Assembly: GCA_030765055.1 (NCBI GenBank)
Contig: CM060947.1
Span: 63,342,934-63,406,933, forward strand
Reading direction: 5' to 3'
DNA: 64,000 bases
Origin: Mantis religiosa
Lineage: Eukaryota > Arthropoda > Insecta > Mantodea > Mantidae
Notes under the pieces: generated by a model
Databases searched by the model: none
Told to the model about the DNA's origin: nothing
Seen by the model: the letters and a program-made list of their open reading frames with translations, nothing else
Shown: one piece after another, positions 33,474 through 44,996 of the stretch
Layout of the letters: the number at the start of each line of letters is the position of its first letter
How positions within the stretch are numbered: the first letter of the stretch is position 1
Program-made: the position numbers and the translations under genes

Positions 33474-33950
33474 TCTGAGGTCGGTCCATGTGTGTCTGTG
33501 TCTAAAAATACATCCATTGATTTTATGTGGCTACATGACTACAGTTCATATCTCATTACATTTTCCTTCATCGGGACATAGTGGAAGCACTGCACTGAAT
33601 GGGCTTTTTAGGAAGGAAAGCGTTTAATGAATTGCCATAGATGGTATTGTCGGCATGACATTCCATTTTATTGACCTAAAACCAAGGTGCATATAAGTAC
33701 ACAAAAACTAAACACACTATTTTGTACAGTAGAACACCTATTCAGGGGTGACTGGTGCCTCTGAAAATAGGTGGTTCACAAAGTTATGCGTGCAATTTAA
33801 TTTTTTATAGTAACAAACGGTTGTTAAAGCCTGTTACTAGACTGCTGTATACACAAGTTAACGGCAATTCAGAGCATATAACACAACATTCGTATTTCAA
33901 AAGCACTCTGGAGCATAACACTCTTCTATTTATACAGCTCAAAATGGGAA
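33474..33950. other. Intergenic DNA, no gene seen
   Basis: AT-rich, without a feature I can support. Confidence 0.4.
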
Positions 33951-33954
33951 TCTT

Positions 33955-34575
33955 TGATTTATTTTGATATCCCTTCATGACAGGCTTCAAGGGTACATTG
34001 CAAGATTTCGTTCTGGATTGTCTTGGAGGTTCCCTTAAACACTGCAGCATTCTCCAGATGGGTTTTTCACAACACAGTCTAGCACTGCACTGAAGTTTAT
34101 CAGTCTTCCAAAAATAACAGGATTGCTTGAAGTAGTTGACTCATCGTGTCCTCGTATAGCTAACTCAAAGACTTCACAAAACCTAATACAGTTAACAATA
34201 ATGTTTAAAACGTACCTATTTTGAGCTACTTTCTGGTTGTGTTCTTCAATTGTTCTCCGATATGCACTGTTCATCTGCTTTGCTATGTTTACATTGCCAA
34301 GCATAACAAAACTGACTGTTTTTCATGTGCAGTTTTAAAGTTACTTTTGCTTTAGCCCGATCATGAAGGTGTTGCAAATCATTCACGCCTGATTTGTCCA
34401 CGGATTTTCACCGCCAAACAGAATGCAAGGAAAGCAAAACAGGTCATTTTTAACATCACAACCACACATTAAATTATATTTCTCATATATATCGTAGTTA
34501 AAGTTCCTCTTAAAACAGGAATCTGTGTGTTTTTTGATATTTGACTGGGACTTCCAAGTCACTTAATTTCAGTTT
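33955..34575 (-). pseudogene. hAT-type transposon protein (TTF zinc finger / ZMYM1-like) fragment
   Basis: Read from 34575 downward, the sequence gives WKSQSNIKKHTDSC, then CGCDVKNDLFCFPCILFGGE with a Cys pattern typical of TTF-type zinc fingers, then a shifted frame GVNDLQHLHDRAKAKVTLKL, then (34304-34035) EEHNQKVAQNRYVLNIIVNC, CIRFCEVFELAIRGHDES and SSNPVIFGRLINF. A further shift gives GTSKTIQNEILQC. LRGHDE and the flanking blocks are hallmarks of hAT-derived proteins in arthropods. The catalytic C-terminal two thirds and dimerisation region are absent. At least three frame changes occur. Confidence 0.72.
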
Positions 34576-34743
34576 TTTCTTCTAAGCTTGTTTTTAAAAA
34601 GGGTGTGCTAATAGACACCGTATGGAATTCATTGTTTCTCCTTATAACACAAATTAAATAAATTTAAATATTTAAGTATTTAAATAAATCACTCTGATTC
34701 ACTACTCAAAACACGGCACAGCAAACAAAACATGGCACAAACC

Positions 34744-34805
34744 AGATTCGATATCAGTAACTCTTGAACGTGAGGCAGACATGCTACCAAGGCAGCCAGA
34801 GTGTC
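34744..34805 (-). mobile_element. SINE B head fragment
   Basis: On the minus strand it reads GCCTTGGTAGCATGTCTGCC, then CACGTTCAAGAG, the first 60 bases of SINE B. The rest is missing. Confidence 0.65.
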
Positions 34806-35045
34806 TGGTATATATGTTTCCTGAATTCCGTATTGCACTCACCTTTAATACAGAATAAAACACTTTATAGCTCTCTTATATTGTAAATATATTAAGTTTC
34901 TCAATACTCTCTTGTTCCTTGTCCAAGCAGCTGGATTCAACTACAGCACGAGGTAAACAAAAATAAAATGATAAATAATAAAAAAATTAATAAAAAAAAT
35001 CCGACGACGCTCGGTATATTGTGCAAGACGCAAACGATCATTTTC
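34806..35045. other. AT-rich intergenic DNA
   Basis: Includes a homopolymer-rich stretch near 34965-35000. No feature could be supported. Confidence 0.35.
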
Positions 35046-35049
35046 CAAA

Positions 35050-36500
35050 CAGCAATCCTTATTCGGAAACGCATGGTTTGGGCTCAGTAAACCATCAAAA
35101 TGTCCGTTCCCCTTTTGTCAATTTAACGAACAAACCGTATGCAGCACAAAGCAGTTAAACATTACAAACGAGGTTCAAACTGAGTAGCTTCTACGTCAAT
35201 GCACAACCGACATCGGTGGCGCTGAGCTTCACGTACATGCTGCAATAAATGTGGATGACTTGAAAAAATGGCAATCGCTCCATGTAATCGTGCAATGAGG
35301 TCCTCCTCTCACTTTACAAGGGTAGCGTATACCATGGTTTTCATACTACCACACAGAAAGAAGTCCAGTGGTGTCAGAACTAGTGATCACGCTGGCCATG
35401 GAACTGGTCCACCTCTACCAATCCATTAATTGGAGCATGTACTATAATGCGCAAGATTTCTTGAGCGTTCGGATCCCAAGTCCTCATTCGGTAGATTTCG
35501 CCTATTTCCGTAAACACAGATGACAATTTTGAAACAGGAAATGCGCTACACACTGTGATATCTAGTGGCTAATATGCTAAACCTCCACAGTACGCCATTT
35601 AACTATGAGAAATTTTGAGGTTAATTATTAGCTAACTAGTTTACAACAAATCTAAAAGCGAGACTATGTTGTCAATGTTATGGCTCTCAAAAGGGGACAC
35701 TCTACTTTCGTCTACTTCCGTATAACTGTGATCTGAATGCAATTGAGCTGGCGTAGGCAAAAATAAAGAATGTTTACAAAGTACGCAATGTTAGTGAGAG
35801 TCACAAATCTGCGGAAACTTGCTATAGAAGTGACGGACCGGGAAGGATACGATAAGAAGGTCCAAGAGCTGGAAATGCAATATTGGAGAAACGATGGTGT
35901 AATAGAAAATGCAACTAATGAAATTATTAAAACATCAGAGAATACAAGCGATGGAATTGACGCAGTAAACTTGGAAATCGAATAATCACAAAGCGAGTGA
36001 GTGTTAGTAGCAGTCATATTTGTTTCCTACTTTTACGTGTTTTATAACAGTAAATATATAAGCATATAGCATATCAGATGGAGTTCAATTGTTTGTTGTC
36101 ACATCTCACAACTTCGGTGCATATCTTCGCTTATCTCACCGCAATTTGGCTGAATTGTGATTTTCTAGGTTGACTACACTGCAGAAACAAAAGCGTGTTA
36201 GCACTCTCTTCTTCCCCTCTGCCCGCACCACACCGTAAATCCAGCCCTCAAGAAATCTTGCGCATATAGTAACGTTGAGTTACTCAAAATGTGCCGGAGC
36301 TCCGTCGTGTCGCAGCCGGATTACCTGCCGAGTGGTATAGTTGGACGTGGTCCAATAAGGTAGGCAAAATATCTCTAAGAAATTAGAGATAGATGGGTCC
36401 TGTTAATATGTTTTGGAATAGATATGGACCAATGATATGGTCATCAATTATTCCAACCCATAGGGTGATACCAAATATGTGTTGGTGACTTCAAACCATC
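35050..36500 (-). pseudogene. Tc1-like transposase, catalytic half, split by a nested element
   Basis: On the minus strand the piece 36480-36275 reads HIFGITLWVGIIDDHIIGPY, LTGPIYL (then a stop) FLRDILPTLLDHVQLY and, after a frame change, RHDGAPAHFE with the second catalytic Asp. The reading resumes below the insertion at 35432-35165 with WIGRGGPVPWPA, a stop, LTPLDFFLCGSMKTMVYATL (third catalytic residue region), a stop, EEDLIARLHGAIAIF and HVREAQRHRCRLCIDVEATQ, ending at a stop near 35164. Removing 35442-36269 and one TA rejoins the two parts in the family's order (HF...WIGRGG). The N-terminal third is not recognised above 36500. Confidence 0.8.
35442..36269 (+). mobile_element. 0.82-kb non-autonomous Tc1-like element, copy 2, nested in transposase
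   Basis: 828 bp with ends CTATAATGCGCAAGATTTCT and the complement of CTATATGCGCAAGATTTCTT; TA at 35440-35441 and 36270-36271. About 90% identical to 21889-22705 over its whole length, with the same remaining coding part (LNAIELA then a stop in place of W, and EVTDREGYDKKVQELEMQYW at 35834-35893). The shared internal structure shows that both descend from one deleted, mobilised parent. Confidence 0.9.
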
Positions 36501-37719
36501 GCCAGCTCAAACATGCACTTAGGAGACCAGTTCTCAAACTTTACATTCTGCAGCATCTAAACCGCGCGCTTCCTGACATGAGGCGCTTCTTAAAAATGAT
36601 CATTGCGCTGCCCTGCGCAACAGCTAATCATTGTCGTTGTCTTTTTTTGACTGATACTGCATAATTCTAAGCATGGTATGACACCGCTTGTTTTACTTAC
36701 CCTCTTCCCGTCCTTCACCACAGCTTTGGGTAGATGTCCGGTCCCTTTCGTCTTGCTTTAACGATCAGTGTTATTCAAATCACATCGGTTGTGGGACTTG
36801 TGAAAGTGATATGAAAGCCTGTTTAAGAATTAGAGCAAGAGCCATATAATGAATCCGGCATTACAGGCTTAATTTCAAGGTTTGGTTTTGAAATTTCACA
36901 AATGGCACTAAAGGGATGAGATATGATTTATTTTTGGTACATTTAAAATAAACTTGATTATGCATTTTCGTTGATTAAGAAATAGCTACATCTGTCCAGT
37001 ATCAGAAGATAAAACGTTCATTTTGTACGTTTATTTTTATTTGTCCAATTCTGATCTATGTAATATTCCAAAAGCATTATCACTACAAAAAGTCAGTTGT
37101 TTGGAAAGACAACCTGCAGAAATAATTAACAAAGAGTTTGCGTTAAGACTAACCATTTTACACCTCTCTAAAAATTATACATTTTATAAATGTGTTATTA
37201 CTGTTGTAGACAGTGTACATCCATTTCCTCTTGGAATCTGCACTGCCTAGTTGAGTTATTTATTCTGAGGCAACTCTGGTATTTAAAGGGACTCCGGATA
37301 CGCAGCACGTTAATTAAGAGTGCTGCCCTAATGTAACACATAATAAATATTAAATACGTGGCTTTATCTTAAGTGGCACTGCTAATGGAAGTGATACGAT
37401 AGGTTAAGTGGTAACGGCCAGTTGACTGAAACTCTCTCAGCCAGTAGAGCATTTTGAAATTTCTAACTTAAATTGCAGTTGTGACATCCTTCCTTTAAAA
37501 TAACTCTCATATTGCGCGATGTAATTAATTTATGGTACTTATGAACAGAGTTGCTATGAATCGCAATTTGAAATTATTACGTGTTGTTGTTGCTGATGTT
37601 GCCAAAACGTCTCAACGCTGATAGAAAATATGATCAAAACACCGGTGCAGTAAATAAAACCTTCGCAAGAAACAGGCTAACTTTATATCAGTTCTACCAT
37701 TTAATTCACCATAGCTTTG
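36501..37719. other. Intergenic DNA, no gene seen
   Basis: A 75-codon frame at 37023-37250 has no recognisable motif. No repeats could be supported. Confidence 0.4.
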
Positions 37720-37730
37720 AACATTAATTC

Positions 37731-37975
37731 ATGCCCGCCTTGGTAGCGTAGATGGCAGCGTGTCTGCCTCACGTTCAAGAGGTCCGAGTTCGAATCTCGG
37801 TCAGGGTGAGTTATCTGGTTAAGGGTAATTCCGAGGGTTTCCCTTATCCTGCAAAACGTATGTCGAGTAACTCTAAGCTTCATGGATCCAGAACTCATAT
37901 GAATATCATTTCACCAATTTCACTCATTGTTCGATATGACTTAACGTTGGAGGACGTAAATTAAAGAAAAAAGGA
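37731..37975 (+). mobile_element. SINE B with 11-bp target duplication
   Basis: ATGCCCGCCTTGGTAGCGTA opens the head, with B box GAGTTCGAATCTC at about 37786-37798, the complete body and an A-rich tail (37961-37975). AACATTAATTC is repeated perfectly at 37720-37730 and 37976-37986, proving insertion by target-primed reverse transcription. Confidence 0.93.
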
Positions 37976-38189
37976 AACATTAATTCCCATTTTTAAACGA
38001 AATACTATAATACACGTAACTTAATATCTGCACCTTTTTCTTCAAAAAATTTAAGCGGTTGTAAGTATATATAAGTATGTACGTATATGTCAACTCATAA
38101 ATCTGTATTCATTTCTACGGTATTAACTGGTAATATTATACATACTCCAAATGTAAATATTATGTGATGAAAGTATAACAAAGAAAATG

Positions 38190-39298
<1,109 letters not shown>

Positions 39299-39385
<87 letters not shown>

Positions 39386-39386
39386 A
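39299..39386. repeat. (CTA)n microsatellite, about 88 bp
   Basis: A pure CTA run directly after the LINE's terminal sequence ACAGTAATACATTA. This is probably the LINE's own 3' repeat tail. Confidence 0.96.
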
Positions 39387-42300
39387 TTAACAAGACTGAC
39401 TTTAAATATTAATAAACTCATTACTATGCACTTTTCTCTCTAGATGGTGTATTAGGTTGACAGTGCCACTCGCGATCTCTTACAGAGGAGTTTAATGTGA
39501 CCTAAAGGATTGGACTAGATTGTTCTAGATGGGAAAAATCCATGCACATGTAGTGAATGTGCCATCCAGATACTCTAAACGTTAGTGGGAACCATTATTA
39601 GGTAGCTAGTTACTCTCTTCATTATTTTGGCACCCCTTATTGGTGTAACATATCTTTTAACATATGTGGCCAGGTAGATATGACGTTTACGCCGCATCAT
39701 GATGGGCAGCCATATGTAACAATATTTTTACATATGTGGATTGGAGGTGAAGATGGTATTGATGTCTTATATCCATAGGAAACTCACCTTGAGGGCGTGG
39801 TATGAGAGATATTTATAAGGGGTGTGTAGATAATAAATGTAATATACTTTTTCTTTTAAAATTGCAAATTTAATTGTAACAAACTCTTCAAAAACATTCT
39901 TTTCAACACTTAACAAATAAAAAATTTCGTGAAAGCTGATCATACTCAGTTATAAAACTTTTTCTGTTGTAACACTTTATGCACAATACTTTCTGCAGAA
40001 GTACGGATACTCTTACATACATCTGTACTAGATGAAAACTAAAAGCAGAAAAAAGCAGCTTTGTTACGATCTTGACTTTATAGTTCTTCCGTTGCTATGG
40101 AAATCAACATTTTACTATTGGTTCATGTCGCAACCAATTACAATTATGTTCATTATTGCATTTGATAATATTTTTATAATTATTTTTTGAAATTATATTT
40201 ATAATTAATTAATTTAAATTTAAATTAATTTAGTTGTTACCAAAATGAGAATTAATATTTAACTTTCCTTTCTTCTATCACATTAATTTTGCACTTTCAC
40301 TTGTTATTATTAGCATCGAATTTTATCGAATATGACAAAAGTCAATTCTAAATAAAACCAAACATTAAATAACCGTTTCATTGGGTAACAAGTTACTATA
40401 CTCGTTACTTTGGCAAACGTTTTTGGATAACTAATTACTTTCTATTCGGTACCTACTTAGCTCTGTAATCACTAATAGATAAGTAGATACTGCTCATCTC
40501 CATTACTTCAGTAACGGTTACTTTAAGGGAACGTTACAATGTGACCGTTACACTATTTTATGTCCTTTTACAATGTATACGTATTTGTCTCTTTGAGAAC
40601 AGCATAACTCAAGTAAGAAATGTTGGTTAAATATCACAAATGCTATTTAAGGGTATCAATTTCTAAATCTAAAGCACTTTTTGAGTTTTATGACCTTTTA
40701 TCCATGTGGTTGCTAAGTCTGAAATATATTTAGACTTAATACTTGTTCCTGTTTATGTAAATGAAATTAAAAGCTTCTTTATAAGAGGTTTTTATAAAAG
40801 ATAAACTCTCTTTCCTCTTCTGCTTCTGCTGCTGTCTTTATCTGATTAGGTCTCTTGACCTGTTCTGACCTAAATCCCATTTTTTACTGACCGTCCTATT
40901 TTCCTGTTTCTTTTAGGTTTATGTTGTAAGGCCATGTTTGGGACCATGACTTCTTCCCTTCCTTACAAATGTTGCTGTTAGTTTCGTTTGTGTTCTTCAA
41001 TTTTATCATTTACTGAAAAAATATTTGGTTCTTGTCTAATAATTTCATTAGGAATCCTACCCAACCTAGTGCAATATTTAACTACTTATTAACAGTTGTC
41101 TCTTTTACTTGAATATAACCAAACCCTTTCTTTCTCATAGCCCGGATTCAGTAGCATACAGTAAAACGGATGCTCCCACCACCTTATTCCTTGCGTATTT
41201 TTAATGTTCTGCCAACATTTATAACGAAAATTAAGATTTATGTTCCATACTGAGCTACAAATATGTTTTATAATAAGCACATTTTTGAATAAATTTATTT
41301 AAAATGTTTCGTTCACTTGTAGGTGTTACGTTTTATGGAAAATGTACGCTCAAGTTCGATGGCATTACACATTTGTCTTACAATAATAACTTTAAAACAA
41401 GTGTTACATTATTAAAATTATTTCTAAACTTTCATTTGATTAACTTAAAAATTGCTTTAAGAGAGGCATTTTAAATGCTGAAATATATATTAATATTTCA
41501 ACTAAATAAATGGAACTGGAAAATTTGTGCCTAATAACTGCGCAGAAATTCTGTTCACACATTTATCGTAAAACAGTACAGTCTTACGTACAACGCATCA
41601 TTTTGAAACTGATTTATGCTTGCTTACAAAACTTTTCAAAAAATTAGATTTTTATAGTATGAAATCTCATCATTCACGCATTGATGTTTAGATTGTTATA
41701 TACTTATATAATAGCCCGCTAGAGAATTGGACTTGACAAAATTTTAAATGAAAAAATTATAAATTAGTTAAAAATAGCTGCATTGAACTTTGGTAAATAT
41801 AATAAAAGTAATTTTATCTTCAGAATACATTTGTTACATTTCGGAAATTGGCGACAGTTTTTAAAACGCTATTATTGTTCCAAAATATTAAGATTTGAAG
41901 CTAAGATATGAAGCAAGGCCAGCTTGCTTTGAATAACAGTATAAGGAGCTTTCATTTAACGAATATGATAAAGTTTATCTTGGGCATTAATTTTAACATT
42001 TCTTTTCAAATATTTCAACAAATATTTACAATATCAGTTGGTAGGAAAATAGGGTGCTAAGTTGAAAAAGAAGCTACATTCCCATTAACTTTTGCAGCCA
42101 CTACCACATATTTGCATGCAGCTAATCTAAATAATCGTATGAAAGCTTACTTTTCTATTTGCTGCCTGTTAATCGATATAAGCTTTTGCCAGAATAATTT
42201 AATTACAATTTTCTTTATAGAGCAACGGGAATTATAAAAGAAAAGTTAATACTCATATGTATTTATATGCTGAACTTGAAATGTCATGTACTTTCCATGA

Positions 42301-43480
42301 CATAGTGAGAAACAATTGAACAACGGATCTACTTAAAAATAAAATACTGAAAAATTTGAACAGGTATCTTGGATGTAGATGATGCCCTCAAAACATTAAT
42401 TCGGGTGAAATTATAACTTAATATCCTTTTGGTGAAGTATAAACTCATTACTAAGTTTTCCCCTATACTTGTTGTAAGTATAGGTAAATAGTAGAGAAAA
42501 TATATAAAGGTAGAGATGGAATGTTAGTGCGTGTGGCTGACTTTGTTTTAAATCTTCAGCGGATGTTATGGATAGCAGGGAATGCCTCAGAGGGAGTCGA
42601 CTCTCAACTGGAAGTTATGGAGAGTACAAACAAATGTCCATTGTTATCTTAGGTTGCACTTGTCTTGGAACCCCTCCCCTGTTGTCTGAGAGCCCTACAT
42701 AAACTCGAGTTAATGTCACATGCCTTTGTTGCAGGCGTGCTTCTCTCTTTCATTGTTTGCGTCAAGTGCCGAATGGGGCAAACGGATTTAAGAGCTTCAT
42801 GTGCATCACAAAAGTTTCCCTTTTGCCGGAATAATATAATGAAAATATAGGAGTTTCAGAAGAAAAACATCTCTTTGCTGAGGGAGTCCGTTCAGCATGG
42901 CATATTTATGTCCACTCGTAGTCGGGAAAGTAGCATCAGCATACTGGAGGTTAGTATATGCCATAAGCGACGTTTTTACGAGGCAACTCATGCAAAGATC
43001 ATGGAGCATTTAGGCTCTTAGCGAGGTTTACGTTCTGGGATATAACAGTCAAAAGTTTCAGAATTGTTATTTAACACTGTACTCAGTTCGGTCCAAGACA
43101 CGGTCTTGGTGTAAACAAATGCACGTGACTTAACTGTAGCACGCTTTTCAACCTCGTTACTTGCTGCGAAAATGAACATATTTATGTACTTCAAATAGTA
43201 AAGACGGCGAATAAGATGATATTTTAATTATCTCATTTAAATATACCTTAAATTAGGTTATATTTATTAACATGGCCTTGTACCTATTTGGCATTCCGCG
43301 TTGTTTACTGAAACGAAGCAATGGTATACTAATGCATTTTTGGGTATAATGCGATCATATCTTGTGTAGTTCCAGTTATTTATACAAAGGGAAAAGTAAT
43401 TAAAGGATCAAGAGATACTTCTGAATTATTCAACTTCTTATTTAATATCTTTTCTATCCAGCTTGCCATTAAACTAAAAA
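39387..43480. other. 4-kb AT-rich desert, no gene or recognisable element
   Basis: I read both strands and found no convincing protein motif. 40384-40560 has several GTTACT-type words close together, without a clear repeat unit. A 63-codon minus-strand frame at 41089-41280 contains IRWWEHPFYC but is too short to assign. This could be ancient decayed repeats or host intron or intergenic DNA. Confidence 0.45.
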
Positions 43481-43486
43481 AGAATT

Positions 43487-43722
43487 GCCCGCCTCGGTAG
43501 CGTAGAAGCGTGTCAGCGTTAGGTTCAAGGGGTCTCGAGTTCGAATCTCTTTTAGGGTGAGTTTCCTGGATAAGGTTCTTTTTCCGGGGTGTACTTTTAT
43601 CCTGAAAGATGAATGTGCGGTAGCTCTAAGCTGCAAGTGCCCCGGACTCATTCAAGTATCATTTCACCTATTTCAATGATCGTCCCAATACTTATTGGAG
43701 GACGTAAATTAGAAAAAAAAAA
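43487..43722 (+). mobile_element. SINE B with small head deletion
   Basis: GCCCGCCTCGGTAGCGTAGA then GTGTCAGCG, about seven bases short next to 37731. B box GAGTTCGAATCTC is intact, and there is an A-rich tail. Flanks TTGCCATTAAACT (about 43463) and TTACCATTAAATT (about 43730) look like an aged target duplication with two changes. Confidence 0.85.
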
Positions 43723-44039
43723 CAACAACTTACCATTAAATTAAGTTTAGGCAGGCTGAAGACGATTCAAACAATTCCAAGCTGGGTGCCACTACTACCA
43801 TTAACAATTGCATATCGTCACAATCTGGCCATGGATAGAAATGAATGGTTGGCTACCGCGCGGCCAGATCGGACTAAGGGGACTTAGATGGAACTCCCCA
43901 AATGACGTCGTTGTCGACGGGGCCTAAAACACCACCTCCACCAGATAGAATTCGTGCTTGCAGGAGAGGTTGGGTTATTCTACGTAATTTCTACCCAAAG
44001 AGTTACACAAGATTATTAAAAATGTCACACGTATTAACT

Positions 44040-44040
<1 letters not shown>
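43723..44040. other. Intergenic DNA, no gene seen
   Basis: A short 63-codon frame only. It leads into a (TA)n run. Confidence 0.35.

Positions 44041-44041
<1 letters not shown>

Positions 44042-44076
<35 letters not shown>
44042..44076. repeat. (TA)n microsatellite at a mariner insertion point
   Basis: A TA run of about 35 bases whose last TA (44075-44076) is the left target duplication of the mariner that follows. Confidence 0.93.
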
Positions 44077-44077
<1 letters not shown>

Positions 44078-44994
44078 GAGCGCTGTTCAATAAAGAATGA
44101 TCATAATATTTTACGGTCATAATTTTTCGCTATAAAATTCAATCTTATTATATTATGTTAGCTTAATGTGAAACAAACGCGCCGTAGTAGTTTCATTGTT
44201 GGTACTCCTGGTTCCCACCTGTGAGAACCAAGGAAGTTCAGACATGTTCAGTACCGCCTACCGCTGCAATGGAGGTAAAATGCAGTTAAAGTTGATGTTA
44301 GAGGAAGATCCGAAGTTTCCTTCAAACGCAATCACTGCTGATGAAACTTGGCTACATTATTTTGATCCTGAGGGCAAACAGCAAAGCTCAGTGTGGAAAT
44401 CTCCTTCATCACCAACCCCCAAAACAGCAAACGTGGCTGCTACTGCTGCGAAAGCTATGGTCATCTCATTCTTTGATATTCATGGAATGGTTTATCAGCA
44501 TGTTGTACCTGCACACACATCAGTAACTGGACAATACTACACGGAAGTCCTGAAAGCATTGAAAGTCCATATCAGGCGAAAGAGACCACATTTCTATGAA
44601 GCAGACTGGATGCTGCACCACGATAATGCGTGACCGCATATTGCCAATGTTGTTGCTGAATATCTTGCAAAAATCAACGTGAAGTGCATCCCTCACCCTC
44701 CCTATAGTCCGGATTTAGCCCCATGTGACTTTTTTCTATTCCCTAACTGGAAGAAACGCATTCGTGGGAGGCATTATCCATCATCAGATGCAGCGGTGAA
44801 GGCTGCGGAAGCGATTTTGAAGGATCTCTCAAAAATGGTTTCCAGCATGTCTTTGAAGACTGGCAGAAACGTTGGGACAAGTGCATCACATTCAGGGCAG
44901 ACTATTTTGAGAAGGAACATCACAATTATGAGGATGAGTAAAGGTACGTTGTCGAAAAAAAATAGGGTGATCATTCTTTATTGAACAACCCTCG
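44077..44994 (+). mobile_element. Internally deleted mariner with intact ends
   Basis: 918 bp, from CGAGCGCTGTTCAATAAAGA to the complement of CGAGGGTTGTTCAATAAAGA, flanked by TA (44075-44076, 44995-44996). About 0.4 kb of the 5' coding part is missing. Both ends are clear, so it could still be moved by a related transposase supplied in trans. Confidence 0.9.
44223..44950 (+). pseudogene. Mariner transposase, catalytic domain only
   Basis: Frame 44196-44633 gives LMLEEDPKFPSNAITADETW with the first catalytic Asp, HYFDPEGKQQS, AKAMVISFFDIHGMVYQHVV and WMLHHDNA with the second Asp. A stop (TGA, 44631-44633) replaces the Arg of NARPH. The same frame continues PYSPDLAPCDFFLFP with the third Asp (44697-44741). 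A one-base loss in the A run near 44832 shifts the ending, which reads NGFQHVFEDWQKRWDKC in another frame. The DNA-binding domain is deleted. Confidence 0.9.
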
Positions 44995-44996
44995 TA

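Noticed and set aside
39613..39680. Possible PBS (TTGGCACCCCTTATTGG)
   Set aside because: Weak match, with no LTR end next to it and no partner LTR.
40384..40560. Possible tandem repeat of GTTACT words
   Set aside because: Spacing is irregular and no repeat unit could be defined.
41089..41280. Possible Harbinger-like fragment (IRWWEHPF)
   Set aside because: Too short, and no neighbouring motif supports it.
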